The notes: generated by a model not told the origin, from the sequence alone. Positions 38,530 through 48,465 are shown, numbered from the stretch's first letter. The stretch: 64,000 nt of DNA from Asticcacaulis sp. EMRT-3 (GCF_030027245.1 NZ_JASERT010000001.1:2224501-2288500), one strand, 5' to 3'. Numbers and translations are program-made.

Positions 38530-40668
38530 TTAAAGCCCGCCGGTTATATCAAATTCATAGATGACGGTGGAGGTGGCCGGCACACTGAGTTTGCCATCAT
38601 TCAGCGCCGCCGGGCTGGTGGCGATGGTGACGCCGGGCGTTTGTCCCACCTTGTTGGCGGCATCGAGCGTGGCGCCCGCCAGCCGGTAGGCCGTGCCGGT
38701 GGCGGCCAGTTTCAGCCTGCCCAGGGTCAGCACCAGATCGCGCGGCTCGTAGGTGGCGTTGACCGTGCCGATAATCAGCTTCTTCTTGTCGGGGCTCAAG
38801 GCCGCGATCACATCCACCGGCCAGGTCGGGCTGCCCGCCACCACCTGCGGATGATCGAAGCCAACCGGATATTTCGGGTCGGGCCAGGGCGTGCCGCCGG
38901 TTACCTTGACGGGAATAACGCCCGCGCCGAAATGCTCACCATACAGCTTGAACACCAGACCGGTTGTGTTCAGCGTCGAGGCGCTGGGCGTCTGGTCGAG
39001 CGTGGCCGGCCCCATCGTGAAGGCCGACATGCGGATGGCGTCGGTATGGCGCAGCATTTCCTGCAACACCATCGAATAGGCCAGCGATGTCTTCAGATCG
39101 GGCGGCGACGGGAAATAGGCATATTCGTCGATCGACAGGAACATGTCCTTCTTGTCGATCACCGGATATTTCTGGCGGTAGATGTTCCACTCATCGGCCT
39201 TCATCAGCACATTATTCGAGGGCTGACGGGCGAATTCGATCAGCTCGTCATCGGCCGGCGCATCGGGTCGTGCTTCGGCCGTGTCATACCAGTGTTCGGT
39301 GACGCCGCTGAAATAGTCCGACGCCTTGGCCAGCAGGCCGCCCGTCCAGTCGAGTTCGGTGCCGAATTTCGGCAATATGCTTTGCAGATTGGAGTTTTCC
39401 TTGTCCACCCCCGGCCATTTGCGCTGGTCGGGCATGGCCCCGGAAGCCAGCAGGATGATCGACGGATCGGCCTTCTTCATGCGTTTGGCGAAGTCGATAT
39501 GCTTATAGATGTAATATTGCAGAGTCGTCTTGCCGATCTGCCAGTCGCCATAAGGCTCGTTGCCAATGTCCCAATAGGTGATGCCATAAGGGGCCGGATG
39601 GCCGTTTTTGGCGCGCAGGCCGCCCCAGTAGGAACTGGCCGGGCCGTTCAGATATTCGACCTCCTCGGCGGCGGAATTGGCGTCGCCCAGACCCGCATTG
39701 ACCGTGACATAGGGCATGGTGCCGATCAGGCGGCATAGTTCCATCCATTCGTCCATGCCGATGTCATTGGTCTGCATGGCATCCCAGGCGTGGTCGAACA
39801 TCGGCGGGCGCTTGTCCTGCGGGCCGATGGCGTCGTGCCAGTCCCAGTTGGACAGATAATTGCCGCCCGGCAGCCGCCACATGCCCGAATGCAGGCTTTT
39901 CAGTTGCGCCACCGCGTCGGCGCGCCAGCCATCGAGATTATCGGCGGGCATCAGCGACACCGCGCCGATACGCAGATCGCCCGTGCCCGTGCCCGTGCCC
40001 GTGGCAGTGATCTCCAGCCGGGCCTGGTCGCTGGCGGCTGAGGGCTTGAAGCTGAAACTGACCGTCTTCCACGCGCCGCCCGTGGCGGGCAGCTTCACGC
40101 TCTGCCGGTCGTTCGGCCCGTCGCCCCAGACGAGGCTGACCTGACCTTGCGCGCCCGAAGGTATGGCCACCACGATGCGGCCCGTATAGGCCTTGTCCGC
40201 CACCACGCTCAAACCCGATTGCGAAATGCCGCGCGGATCGCTGCCCGCCAGGCTGATGCGCGGGCTCTGATCGCCGACGTAAGCATCTTTCGTGTCCATC
40301 ACCACGGCATCAGCGGGGCCAACGGGCCGCCAGTGCTTGTCGGGGCCGGTGCGTGAAGGGCGGGCGGGCGGCGCATCCTGGCCTTTCGGCACGATGGGGA
40401 AGTAGAATTTGCGGTCGTCGAGCATTTCGGCCCAAAGCGTGCGATCCACGGCGCGGCCAATCGGCTCGACGAACATGCCGTACTCATAGGGGCTGATGGC
40501 GCGCTCTGTCTGGCTGGCGTCGATGCCGACCGTGATCGGAAAGAGCGGGATCGAAGGCGAGGTCGCCGGGCTTTGCGCCTGGGCGGCCAGCGGAGCCAGA
40601 CCGAGCGGGCTCAGGCACGCCATGACGGCCAGCCCACTGGTCAGCCTGTATAATAAACCCTTTTTCAT
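38530..40668 (-). CDS. GH51-type alpha-L-arabinofuranosidase with carbohydrate-binding-like insert
   Basis: 712 residues, much longer than the first GH51. Sec signal ends LAAQAQS. After ISPYEYGMFVEPIGRAVDRT comes an insertion of about 140 residues with beta-sandwich character (SPRISLAGSDPRGISQSGLS to LRIGAVSL), like a CBM4/9-type module. The barrel follows: MWRLPGGNYLSNWDWHDAIG, acid/base Glu in YWDIGNEPYG, nucleophile Glu in LSIDEYAYF. A Thr-Gly repeat (TGTGTGTG) at the end of the insert is encoded by four hexanucleotide units. First gene of the minus-strand operon. Confidence 0.88.
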   Translation of the reverse strand: MKKGLLYRLTSGLAVMACLSPLGLAPLAAQAQSPATSPSIPLFPITVGIDASQTERAISPYEYGMFVEPIGRAVDRTLWAEMLDDRKFYFPIVPKGQDAPPARPSRTGPDKHWRPVGPADAVVMDTKDAYVGDQSPRISLAGSDPRGISQSGLSVVADKAYTGRIVVAIPSGAQGQVSLVWGDGPNDRQSVKLPATGGAWKTVSFSFKPSAASDQARLEITATGTGTGTGDLRIGAVSLMPADNLDGWRADAVAQLKSLHSGMWRLPGGNYLSNWDWHDAIGPQDKRPPMFDHAWDAMQTNDIGMDEWMELCRLIGTMPYVTVNAGLGDANSAAEEVEYLNGPASSYWGGLRAKNGHPAPYGITYWDIGNEPYGDWQIGKTTLQYYIYKHIDFAKRMKKADPSIILLASGAMPDQRKWPGVDKENSNLQSILPKFGTELDWTGGLLAKASDYFSGVTEHWYDTAEARPDAPADDELIEFARQPSNNVLMKADEWNIYRQKYPVIDKKDMFLSIDEYAYFPSPPDLKTSLAYSMVLQEMLRHTDAIRMSAFTMGPATLDQTPSASTLNTTGLVFKLYGEHFGAGVIPVKVTGGTPWPDPKYPVGFDHPQVVAGSPTWPVDVIAALSPDKKKLIIGTVNATYEPRDLVLTLGRLKLAATGTAYRLAGATLDAANKVGQTPGVTIATSPAALNDGKLSVPATSTVIYEFDITGGL
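39979..40002. repeat. Hexanucleotide tandem repeat inside GH51 gene
   Basis: Four perfect GCCCGT units, encoding Thr-Gly four times on the minus strand. A change in unit number keeps the reading frame and alters linker length only. Confidence 0.9.
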
Positions 40669-40736
40669 GAATTATAGTCTCCCTGTATGGATAGATGACG
40701 GCGTCTTTTTATGTGATGGTTGTGCCGTAACGTTTT

Positions 40737-40750
40737 TGATAGCGCTATCA
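40737..40750. promoter_or_regulatory. LacI-family operator, minus-strand side
   Basis: TGATAGCGCTATCA is a perfect 14-bp palindrome with the central GCGC typical of LacI/GalR-type operators. It lies about 70 nt upstream of the GH51 start codon. Caulobacter XylR uses an operator of the same TAGCGCTA core, as I recall. The regulator gene is not in this window. Confidence 0.75.
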
Positions 40751-41177
40751 TGACATAGCTGCCTTGTCCGCCTGCCAGCCATAATGGCCGAATTGCACAT
40801 GCACGGTTCATAAATCGTCCCTGTCGCGCCTTACCGGCGTTCTTTAAGCTTATGTATCAGCATACCGCGGAGCGCCTCCCGAAAATGCGTCGCGCTTTCG
40901 CAATAGACCCCATTTGTCAGACTAAACTCTGAGTTTCTCCGTTTTTCAAGTAAAATAGATTGAATCGAAAGCGGCACGCAGAGGATGGGCGCTGGACGGT
41001 AAGCCATATTCAGGCGCGAATTTCCCGACAATCACACGGCAAACCATGATCTGCACCGGTTTCAATCCCATCTGAATCCAGAAAATCCTTACGTCTGTCC
41101 CTGACCCTCCGGGCGGAACGGAAAAGTGTCGCTTGTAAAATTAACTTTCATTTGTAGGACTTATGCGCTAAAAATGG

Positions 41178-41191
41178 TGGTAGCGCTATCA
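41178..41191. promoter_or_regulatory. LacI-family operator, GH3 side
   Basis: TGGTAGCGCTATCA matches the other operator at 13 of 14 positions. It ends 44 nt before the GH3 start codon, a position suited to repression by blocking RNA polymerase. Confidence 0.75.
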
Positions 41192-41235
41192 TCTGCACGA
41201 TGCGGCCTTATAAATATAAATCAGGGAAAAATCAG

Positions 41236-43887
41236 ATGTTACGATTGGGTACTTCCACCTTGGCCATCGCCTTCTGCCTGGCGTCATTGCCGCTTTCACC
41301 CGCTATGGCGCAGGACGCGACGACCGGATCATCGGTACGCGATGAAGCCAATAGCAAGGCCGAGGCGATTGTGGCGCAGATGACGCTCGATGAGAAGATC
41401 GGTCAGCTCGTCAATGTCGCCCCCGCCATTCCGCGCCTCCATATCCCGGCCTATAACTGGTGGACTGAATCCTTGCACGGCGCACTGGGCGCGGTGCCGA
41501 CCACCAACTTCCCCGAACCGATCGGTCTGGCCGCCACCTTCGATGCGCCGCTGGTCGGCGATGTGGCGGGGGCCATCTCAACGGAGGTGCGCGCCCTGCA
41601 TACACTGGGCCGCCAGACCGGCAAGCTCGGCCATATCGGCACGGGGCTCGATACCTGGTCGCCCAATATCAATATTTTCCGCGATCCGCGCTGGGGCCGC
41701 GGTCAGGAAACCTATGGCGAAGACCCTTATCTGACGGCGCGCATGGGCGTGGCCTTTGTTAAGGGGATGCAGGGGCCCAACCCCGACCTGCCCTATGTCA
41801 TCTCCACGCCCAAGCATTTCGCCGTCCATTCCGGCCCTGAGCCGACGCGCCATATTGCGGATGTCTTCGTCTCGACCCACGACATCGAAGACACCTATCT
41901 GCCCGCCTTCCGCGCCGCCATCGTCGAGGGCAAGGCCGGTTCGATCATGTGCGCCTATAACAGCATTGACGGCCAGCCGGCTTGCGCCAATGACCTGCTG
42001 CTGAAAGATCACCTGCGCGGCGACTGGGGCTTCAAAGGCTATGTCGTCTCCGATTGCGACGCCGTGACCGACATATCCGAGCACCACAAATATGCCGCCG
42101 ATCCGGCGGAAGCCGTGGCCGTGGCGCTCAAGGCGGGCGTCGATAATGAATGCAATACCCAGACCCTGTCCGACACGCCGGGCCTCGGCAAACGTTATAA
42201 AGAAGCCTATGAGCGCGGCCTGATCGGCATGAACGACATCGACCGCGCGCTGGTGCGGTTGTTCTCGGCGCGCCTGCGCAATGGCGATCTGCCGGGCATC
42301 CGCACCGATGCGCCCGTGCCGGTCAGCGCCATCAATACGCCCGAACATCAGGCCCTGGCGCTGAAGGCCGCTATCGAGAGCCTTGTCCTGCTCAAAAATG
42401 ACGGCACCCTGCCCTTCAAACCCGATGTGAAGATCGCCTTGGTCGGGCCTCTGGCCGATGCCACCCGCGTGCTGCGCGGCAACTATTCCTCACCGCAGAG
42501 CGCGCCGCCGATCTCAGTGCTGGCGGGCTTACGTCAGGCCATGCCGGACGCCAAAATCGCTTACGCGCCCGCCGCGCCTTCGATTACCGACGGCAATCCG
42601 ATCCCGGCCTCGGCCTTTATTGGCCCCTATGGCAAGCCCGGTCTGCAAGCCGACTATTATAATGCCAGCGGTATTGGCGCCGACGGCAAGGCCACCGGCT
42701 ATGAGGACAAGCCCGCCGCCATCCATAGCGAAGCCGGTCTGGCCTCATCCGCCGATCAGCTCAAGGGCGTCAGCGAACACAATAAGATCGTCTGGACGGG
42801 TGATCTGGTCGCGCCGGAAACGGGCACCTATCGCATCGGCGTTTCGGGCGTGATCGGTACGATGCAGGTGGACGGTAAGCCCGTCATCAATGTTACCACC
42901 TATTCCAACTGGGGCGATCCGATCAATCTGGTTGAGGTGAGCCTGAAAAAAGGCCAGCACTGTCCGCTGCATTTCGAGATGGCCTCGGACAAGTCGTTCG
43001 GCGCGTCGATTGTCTGGCAGCGCGTCTCGGCCCACCCGGACGCCGAGATGCAGGCCGCCGCGAAGACCGCTGATGTGGTGGTGGCCGTGGTCGGCCTGAC
43101 CTCCGATCTGGAGGGCGAGGAGAGCAAGCTGCACGTGACCGGCTTTGATGGCGGCGACCGCACCTCGATCGACCTGCCTGCCGATCAGATTGAACTGCTG
43201 CAAAAGGCCAAGGCGCTGGGCAAGCCTTTGGTGGTGGTGCTGATGAATGGCAGCGCCATCAATCTGGCCTGGGCCAAACAGAATGCCTCAGCCATTGTCG
43301 AGGCCTGGTATCCGGGCGAATCGGGCGGGCTGGCCGTCGGCAAGGTGCTGGCGGGTGCCGCCGATCCGGGCGGGCGTTTGCCGCTCACCTTCTATGAAAG
43401 CGTCAAGGATCTGCCGCCGTTCGATGATTACAGCATGAAGGGCCGCACCTATCGCTATTTCACCGGCACGCCCGTCTATCCGTTCGGCTATGGCCTGAGC
43501 TATACCAGCTTCGCCTATGGCCCGCTGACAGTGACGCCGGTAAATGGCGCGGTTGAAAACGGCGTCACTGTTACCGCCGATGTCAGCAATACCGGCACGC
43601 GCGAAGGCGGAGATGTCGCCGAACTGTACCTGACGCCGCCCGCCTTCGATGGCGCGCCGCGTCTGGCCCTGCGCGGCTTCACGCGCGTCTCGCTCAAACC
43701 CGGCGAGCATCAACAGGTCACTTTCACCCTGTCGCCGCGCGACCTGAGCTTCGTCACGCGCGACGGCATCCGCCAGCTCACCCCCGGTCACTATATGATC
43801 AGCGTCGGTTCCGGCCAGCCGGAAAGCGGCAGCGCGAATCAAAGCGCGCCGCTCGACATCAGCCGGCAGGTCAAGATCGCCGACTGA
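41236..43887 (+). CDS. GH3 beta-xylosidase / arabinofuranosidase-type with PA14 insert
   Basis: Exported glycosidase of 883 residues; Sec signal MLRLGTSTLAIAFCLASLPL ending PAMAQ. GH3 catalytic domain: WWTESLHGALGA, NIFRDPRWGRGQETYGEDP, KHFAVHSGPEPTRH, and nucleophile Asp in GYVVSDCDAV. A PA14 domain is inserted in the C-terminal sandwich (KPGLQADYYNASG to ASIVWQRVS), then a fibronectin-III-like end. WWTESLHG and SDCDAV resemble the beta-xylosidase/arabinofuranosidase branch. ATG 41236 is chosen over 41200, which lies only 9 nt from the operator. Confidence 0.92.
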   Translation: MLRLGTSTLAIAFCLASLPLSPAMAQDATTGSSVRDEANSKAEAIVAQMTLDEKIGQLVNVAPAIPRLHIPAYNWWTESLHGALGAVPTTNFPEPIGLAATFDAPLVGDVAGAISTEVRALHTLGRQTGKLGHIGTGLDTWSPNINIFRDPRWGRGQETYGEDPYLTARMGVAFVKGMQGPNPDLPYVISTPKHFAVHSGPEPTRHIADVFVSTHDIEDTYLPAFRAAIVEGKAGSIMCAYNSIDGQPACANDLLLKDHLRGDWGFKGYVVSDCDAVTDISEHHKYAADPAEAVAVALKAGVDNECNTQTLSDTPGLGKRYKEAYERGLIGMNDIDRALVRLFSARLRNGDLPGIRTDAPVPVSAINTPEHQALALKAAIESLVLLKNDGTLPFKPDVKIALVGPLADATRVLRGNYSSPQSAPPISVLAGLRQAMPDAKIAYAPAAPSITDGNPIPASAFIGPYGKPGLQADYYNASGIGADGKATGYEDKPAAIHSEAGLASSADQLKGVSEHNKIVWTGDLVAPETGTYRIGVSGVIGTMQVDGKPVINVTTYSNWGDPINLVEVSLKKGQHCPLHFEMASDKSFGASIVWQRVSAHPDAEMQAAAKTADVVVAVVGLTSDLEGEESKLHVTGFDGGDRTSIDLPADQIELLQKAKALGKPLVVVLMNGSAINLAWAKQNASAIVEAWYPGESGGLAVGKVLAGAADPGGRLPLTFYESVKDLPPFDDYSMKGRTYRYFTGTPVYPFGYGLSYTSFAYGPLTVTPVNGAVENGVTVTADVSNTGTREGGDVAELYLTPPAFDGAPRLALRGFTRVSLKPGEHQQVTFTLSPRDLSFVTRDGIRQLTPGHYMISVGSGQPESGSANQSAPLDISRQVKIAD

Positions 43888-43934
43888 TACCAACTTGCGC
43901 AGCCCAGAACCTGTTTGGGTGCAAGTTGGTATCA
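43885..43934. repeat. 50-bp palindromic repeat, copy 2
   Basis: Arms TGATACCAACTTGC (43885-43898) and GCAAGTTGGTATCA (43921-43934) are perfect; the core is CCCAG...TTGGG-like. The left arm contains the GH3 stop codon TGA (43885-43887). Partner of the copy at 3856-3901. The rest of the gap to parB holds the terminator at 44039-44079 and no gene. Confidence 0.85.
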
Positions 43935-44038
43935 GTATTATTTGCAGCTCAAACGCCGCCATTTCTTTTAAGAAGAATGGGCTCCTCGCATAAGCTCGGA
44001 CGGCCAGTCGGCCAGATTGGTATGAGACATCCGCCCAT

Positions 44039-44079
44039 GAAAAATGCCGACCTGACGACATCAGGGCGGCATTTTTTTT
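44039..44079 (+). terminator. Intrinsic terminator after GH3
   Basis: AATGCCGACCTGA and TCAGGGCGGCATT pair with one mismatch around a short loop and are followed by T8. Confidence 0.85.
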
Positions 44080-44174
44080 GTTCGCGCCACGGCCTCTGTC
44101 GTGAATTTAATCGTCCCTGTGCACAAGGACTGCGGTCAAATTCGCCTGAGACGCTGTTATGCGAAAATATATAA

Positions 44175-45074
44175 TTATTTCATTAGCTTACGGCACAAGT
44201 CATCGAGCTGTTCGAGGCTGGCATAGGTCAGGCGCAGCTCCCCCTTGCCGCCACGGTCATCCAGCTTAACCTTGAGGCCCAGCGCCTCCTGCAAATCCTG
44301 TTCGAGCGACAAGGTGTCGGCATCGCCGGAGGACGGCGCTGGTCGCTTCGCCGATTTCGTTTCCGGCGCGTCGCCATCGCGCACCAGAGCCTCGGTCTGA
44401 CGCACCGACAGGCCCTTGTCGATGATAATCTTCGCCAGCCCTTCCGGGTCAGCCGCCGTCACCAGGGCGCGGGCATGGCCCGCCGACAGGCGGCCCTGAA
44501 GGACATGATCCTGCACCGCTTCCGGCAGATTGAGCAGGCGCAGCACATTGGCGATATGGCTGCGGCTCTTGCCGACCACCTGCGCCAGCGCATCCTGGGT
44601 ACGGCCGAAGCGATCCATCAGCACCTTATAGGCGCGCGACTCTTCAATCGGGTTGAGATCGGCGCGCTGCACGTTTTCGATAATGCCGATTTCCAGCACT
44701 TCAAGATCGTCGAGTTCGCGGATGATGACCGGCACCGTATGCAGACCGGCGCGCTGGGCGGCGCGCCAGCGGCGTTCACCGGCGATGATCTGGAATGACC
44801 CGGCCTGACCGGGGGCCGACCGGACGAGGATCGGCTGCAATACCCCCTTCTCGCGGATCGACGACGCCAGTTCCTCGATGTCCGCCTCATTGAACACCCG
44901 GCGCGGCTGATCGGGGTTGCGCACCAGCAATTCAATCGGCTGTTCCAGCCCCTTGCCCGTGTCGCGCCCCGTTTCGCGCGTCGAGGCGGGCGCTTCCGCC
45001 GTCACCGCCGCCGCGCCCTGATCGCCCAGAAGGGCCGACAGGCCGCGACCCAGACCTCTTTGTTTTTCCGACAT
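44175..45074 (-). CDS. parB: Chromosome partitioning protein ParB
   Basis: Centromere-binding CTPase clamp, 299 residues. Start RGLGRGLSALLGD is the ParA-contact N-terminus. CTP-binding motifs include PNDQPRR-type NPDQPRRVF and GERRWRAAQRAG; the helix-turn-helix is QDALAQVVGKSRSHIANVLR. The C-terminal dimerisation domain ends LYASLEQL-like (LTYASLEQLDDLCRKL). It should load at the three parS sites 1.5-4.8 kb upstream. In Caulobacter ParB also anchors to PopZ and recruits MipZ. Confidence 0.97.
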   Translation of the reverse strand: MSEKQRGLGRGLSALLGDQGAAAVTAEAPASTRETGRDTGKGLEQPIELLVRNPDQPRRVFNEADIEELASSIREKGVLQPILVRSAPGQAGSFQIIAGERRWRAAQRAGLHTVPVIIRELDDLEVLEIGIIENVQRADLNPIEESRAYKVLMDRFGRTQDALAQVVGKSRSHIANVLRLLNLPEAVQDHVLQGRLSAGHARALVTAADPEGLAKIIIDKGLSVRQTEALVRDGDAPETKSAKRPAPSSGDADTLSLEQDLQEALGLKVKLDDRGGKGELRLTYASLEQLDDLCRKLMK

Positions 45075-45117
45075 ATTTACCTTTCCTGTCAGGCCCTCGC
45101 CTGATTAGGCCGCCAAT

Positions 45118-45972
45118 TTAAGCTGCCTGGGCCTTGCGTGAGCGTTCACGCGCCACCAGCTCCTTGGCCAGCTTGATATAGGCCTGACTGCCCGAACATT
45201 TCATATCATAGATCAGGGCCGGTTTGCCGAAGGACGGCGCTTCGGACACCCGCACATTGCGCGGTATGACCGTGTCATAAACCAGCTCACCGAAGTGCGA
45301 ACGCACGTCGCGCTCGACATGACCGGACAGGGCGTTGCGCCGGTCGAACATGGTCAGCACAATACCTTGCAGGCCCAGTTTAGGATTGAGACTGCCGCGC
45401 ACCAGATCAATGGTGCGCATCAACTGGCTTAAGCCTTCCAGCGCGAAGAACTCACATTGCAGCGGCACCAGCACGGCATCGGCGGCGCTCATGGCATTGA
45501 CGGTCAGAAGATTGAGCGAAGGCGGGCAATCGATCAATATATAGTCATAGGGCGGAGCGGCCTGATCGAGGCCATCCAGCGCATCGCGCAGCCGGTAGGA
45601 GCGGCGCTCCGCCTGACCCAGTTCGATTTCCACGCCGGACAGATCAGGATCGGACGGCAGCAGCCACAGGCCCGGCACCGATGTTTTAACAGCCGTATCA
45701 CCAATCGGTCTTTGATCGACGATCACATCATAGAGCGAACTGGCGCGTTGCGAGCGCGGTACGCCTAAGCCCGTTGAGGCATTGCCCTGCGGATCAAGAT
45801 CGACCAGCAGGACGCGCTGGCCGATAGCCGCCAGGGCGGTGCCGAGATTGATCGCCGTTGTCGTCTTGCCGACGCCGCCTTTTTGGTTGGCGACGGCCAG
45901 AACGCGGATTTTACGGTCTGCATTGAGCAAAATATCTTTAGACGGCGTTTCTGACGGCAGATTATCGGGCAC
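45118..45972 (-). CDS. parA: Chromosome partitioning ATPase ParA
   Basis: Walker-type ATPase that moves ParB-parS complexes, 284 residues. The deviant Walker A KGGVGKTTTAINLG starts at residue 31; VLLVDLDPQGNASTGLG holds the Walker A' Asp. A 20-residue N-terminal leader precedes the core. The start is a GTG at 45972, overlapping the rsmG 3' end by 11 nt; no in-frame ATG precedes the core. ParB follows after 43 nt. Confidence 0.97.
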   Translation of the reverse strand: MPDNLPSETPSKDILLNADRKIRVLAVANQKGGVGKTTTAINLGTALAAIGQRVLLVDLDPQGNASTGLGVPRSQRASSLYDVIVDQRPIGDTAVKTSVPGLWLLPSDPDLSGVEIELGQAERRSYRLRDALDGLDQAAPPYDYILIDCPPSLNLLTVNAMSAADAVLVPLQCEFFALEGLSQLMRTIDLVRGSLNPKLGLQGIVLTMFDRRNALSGHVERDVRSHFGELVYDTVIPRNVRVSEAPSFGKPALIYDMKCSGSQAYIKLAKELVARERSRKAQAA

Positions 45973-46606
45973 GGCGCAGCCTCTCGATATGGATCAGGCG
46001 ACCACGCGGGTCGCTTAAGGAGTCATAAATCTCTACGTCAAAGTGCCAGCTTTTACCAGCTTCCGCCAGTTCACTTTCGACGTTTTCCCCTTTTAAAAAC
46101 CACGCATCGGCACCATTGCCGATAAGGGTTTCAGCAAAGCCGAGTAGCTTCGTCATCGGGGCCACGGCACGCGCCGTCACCACATCGACCTTGAGGTTAA
46201 TTTTTTCGGCGCGTTCATTAACCACCTTGGCCGGAAGCTCAAGCCGATCCACCACCATTTGCAGAAAGCGGCAGCGCTTGATCAGGGATTCGACCAGCCA
46301 GACGCACGGTTCCGGCCCCTGCGAATGCTTGAGGAGGATGGCCAGCACCAGACCGGGAAAGCCCGCCCCCGCCCCCAGATCGGCCCAGCGGCGCGCATCA
46401 GGGCGGCGGTCGAGCAACTGCGCTGAATCGAGCACATGGCGCGACCAGTAATCGGGCAAGGTGGCGGGCCCGACCAGATTCATCACTTCATTTTGCTCGG
46501 CCAGAATCTCATAAAAGGTTTGCAAATCCTCGATAGCCGCCTGTTTCACGTGAAACACCAGCCGCGCCGCCATCTCGGTCGGCGTCATCCCCATCGCTGC
46601 GTTCAT
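45962..46606 (-). CDS. rsmG: 16S rRNA (guanine-527-N7)-methyltransferase
   Basis: SAM-dependent methyltransferase RsmG (GidB), 214 residues. The SAM-binding loop [16 protein letters not shown] and the [10 protein letters not shown] block are diagnostic; [15 protein letters not shown] follows. The N-terminal peptide VFHVKQA is encoded by a parS site. ATG 46606 overlaps the mnmG stop codon (ATGA). Confidence 0.96.
   Translation of the reverse strand: MNAAMGMTPTEMAARLVFHVKQAAIEDLQTFYEILAEQNEVMNLVGPATLPDYWSRHVLDSAQLLDRRPDARRWADLGAGAGFPGLVLAILLKHSQGPEPCVWLVESLIKRCRFLQMVVDRLELPAKVVNERAEKINLKVDVVTARAVAPMTKLLGFAETLIGNGADAWFLKGENVESELAEAGKSWHFDVEIYDSLSDPRGRLIHIERLRRAR
46542..46557. promoter_or_regulatory. 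parS site 1 (within rsmG)
   Basis: Perfect TGTTTCACGTGAAACA palindrome, the canonical ParB-binding site, inside rsmG codons for FHVK. Confidence 0.97.
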
Positions 46607-48465
46607 GCCGAACGCTTGCCCTGATTGCGGACGTAAAGCAGCAGGGTTGAGAGCGCGCCCTGCGTCATGCCTTCGATGCGCCCCGCCTGCCCCAGGGTTT
46701 GCGGGCGAATGCGGTTCAGCTTTTCGCGCGCCTCATTCGACAGGCCCGCAATCGCCAGATAATCGAGATCATCCGGCAGGGTCAGGTTTTCATCCTTGCG
46801 GAAATTGTCGATCTCGGCCTTTTGCCGCGCCATATAACCGGCATAGAGGGCGTCGATTTCGATCTGCTCGAACAGGGCCGCATCCCACTCAGCCACTTCC
46901 GGCCACAGGGCTTCCAGCCTTTGGCGCGTGCAGCTATCATAGGCCATGAGTTGCATCAGATTGCGTCTCTGGCCATCACCATTGACTAAAATACCCTGCG
47001 CCAGCGCCTCTTTCGGCGTGGCGTTCAGCTCCGCCGCCCGCGCCCGGATAGCGGCCAGAGCCTCACGTTTCGCCACCCATGCCGCCTGACGCACCGCCCC
47101 CACCACGCCCATCGCCATACCGCGATCGGTCAGGCGCTGATCAGCATTATCGGCGCGCAAACTGAGGCGAAATTCGGCGCGCGAGGTGAACATGCGGTAA
47201 GGTTCGGTCACGCCGCGCGTCACCAGATCGTCGATCATCACGCCGATATAGGCCTCATCGCGGCCCAGAAGCACCGGCTGCGCACCCCCTGCCCGCGCCG
47301 CCGCATTGATGCCGGCCATCAGGCCTTGCGCCCCCGCCTCCTCATAGCCGGTCGTGCCATTGATCTGACCCGCCAGAAACAGGCCCGACAGGCGCTTCAG
47401 TTCCAGCGTCGGATTCAGTTCGCGCGGATCGACATAGTCATATTCAATCGCATAGGCGTAGCGTCGCACCACCACGTCTTCCAGCCCCGCAATGGTGCGC
47501 AGGAAAGCATCCTGCGTCGCCTCGGAAACGCTGGTCGAAATGCCATTCGGATAGACGGTGTCGTCGTCATAGCCTTCGGGTTCAAGGAAAATCTGGTGCG
47601 AGGTCTTGTCGGCAAAACGCACCACCTTGTCCTCGATGGACGGGCAATAGCGCGGCCCGCGGCCCGAGACATGCCCGCCATAGACCGCCGATTCCTGAAG
47701 GCGTTCGGCGATGATGGCGTGGGTTTTTTCATTGGTATAGGTGATGCCGCAGGCGATCTGCGGACGGTCAATCGCCGCCGTCATGGTCGAAAACGGCTGG
47801 ATAAGCTCATCGCCCAATTGCTTTTCGAGCCGGTCCCAGTGGATAGTGCGGCCATCAAGCCGTGCCGGCGTACCGGTTTTCAGCCGCCCCATATCGAGTT
47901 TGAGATCATAAAGCCGCTGTCCCAGCCCATTGGATGGCGCATCACCCCAGCGACCGGCGGGTGTGCGCTGATCGCCGATATGGATCATGCCGCGCAGGAA
48001 GGTGCCCGTGGTCAGAACCACGGCCTTCGCCTGATAGCGGAGGCCCGCACCGTCGATCACACCCGTCACCACGTCATGATCAACGATCAGGTCTTCGACG
48101 GCGGCTTCGATAATGGTCAGGTTCGGCGTTTGCGCCAGTTCGGCCTGCATGGCCTCACGATAGAGCTTGCGGTCGATCTGAGCGCGTGGGCCGCGCACGG
48201 CGGGCCCCTTGGAGCGGTTCAGCACCTTGAACTGCATCCCGGCCTTGTCGGCCATGCGGCCCATCAGCCCGTCCAGCGCATCGATTTCGCGCACCAGATG
48301 GCCCTTGCCAAGGCCGCCAATCGCCGGATTGCACGACATTTCGCCAAGCGTTGCGAATTTATGGGTCAACAAAAGCGTGTCCGCACCCATGCGCGCCGAG
48401 GCCGCCGCCGCCTCGCAACCGGCATGGCCGCCACCGACCACAATCACATCCCAAAGCTTCGTCAT
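46603..48465 (-). CDS. mnmG: tRNA uridine-34 carboxymethylaminomethyl modification enzyme MnmG
   Basis: FAD-binding partner of MnmE (GidA) that adds the cmnm5 group to wobble uridine. From ATG 48465 the protein begins [20 protein letters not shown]; the FAD motif GGGHAG is at residues 11-16. The [13 protein letters not shown] region, [17 protein letters not shown] and [20 protein letters not shown] motifs are all present. About 620 residues. A 10-residue upstream extension is open but unlikely. Confidence 0.97.
   Translation of the reverse strand: MTKLWDVIVVGGGHAGCEAAAASARMGADTLLLTHKFATLGEMSCNPAIGGLGKGHLVREIDALDGLMGRMADKAGMQFKVLNRSKGPAVRGPRAQIDRKLYREAMQAELAQTPNLTIIEAAVEDLIVDHDVVTGVIDGAGLRYQAKAVVLTTGTFLRGMIHIGDQRTPAGRWGDAPSNGLGQRLYDLKLDMGRLKTGTPARLDGRTIHWDRLEKQLGDELIQPFSTMTAAIDRPQIACGITYTNEKTHAIIAERLQESAVYGGHVSGRGPRYCPSIEDKVVRFADKTSHQIFLEPEGYDDDTVYPNGISTSVSEATQDAFLRTIAGLEDVVVRRYAYAIEYDYVDPRELNPTLELKRLSGLFLAGQINGTTGYEEAGAQGLMAGINAAARAGGAQPVLLGRDEAYIGVMIDDLVTRGVTEPYRMFTSRAEFRLSLRADNADQRLTDRGMAMGVVGAVRQAAWVAKREALAAIRARAAELNATPKEALAQGILVNGDGQRRNLMQLMAYDSCTRQRLEALWPEVAEWDAALFEQIEIDALYAGYMARQKAEIDNFRKDENLTLPDDLDYLAIAGLSNEAREKLNRIRPQTLGQAGRIEGMTQGALSTLLLYVRNQGKRSA

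Larger units (their letters stand above)
40669..41235. promoter_or_regulatory. Divergent promoter region of the carbohydrate locus
   Basis: 567 nt between the GH51 operon (minus) and the GH3 gene (plus). Each side has a LacI-type operator close to its gene (40737-40750 and 41178-41191). The central 300 nt are richer in A+T and hold no convincing gene; a 58-codon minus-strand frame from 41007 has no support. Confidence 0.6.

Noticed and set aside
40831..41007. 58-codon minus-strand frame in the divergent promoter region
   Set aside because: No ribosome binding site, no recognised motif, and it lies within the regulatory gap between two operators.
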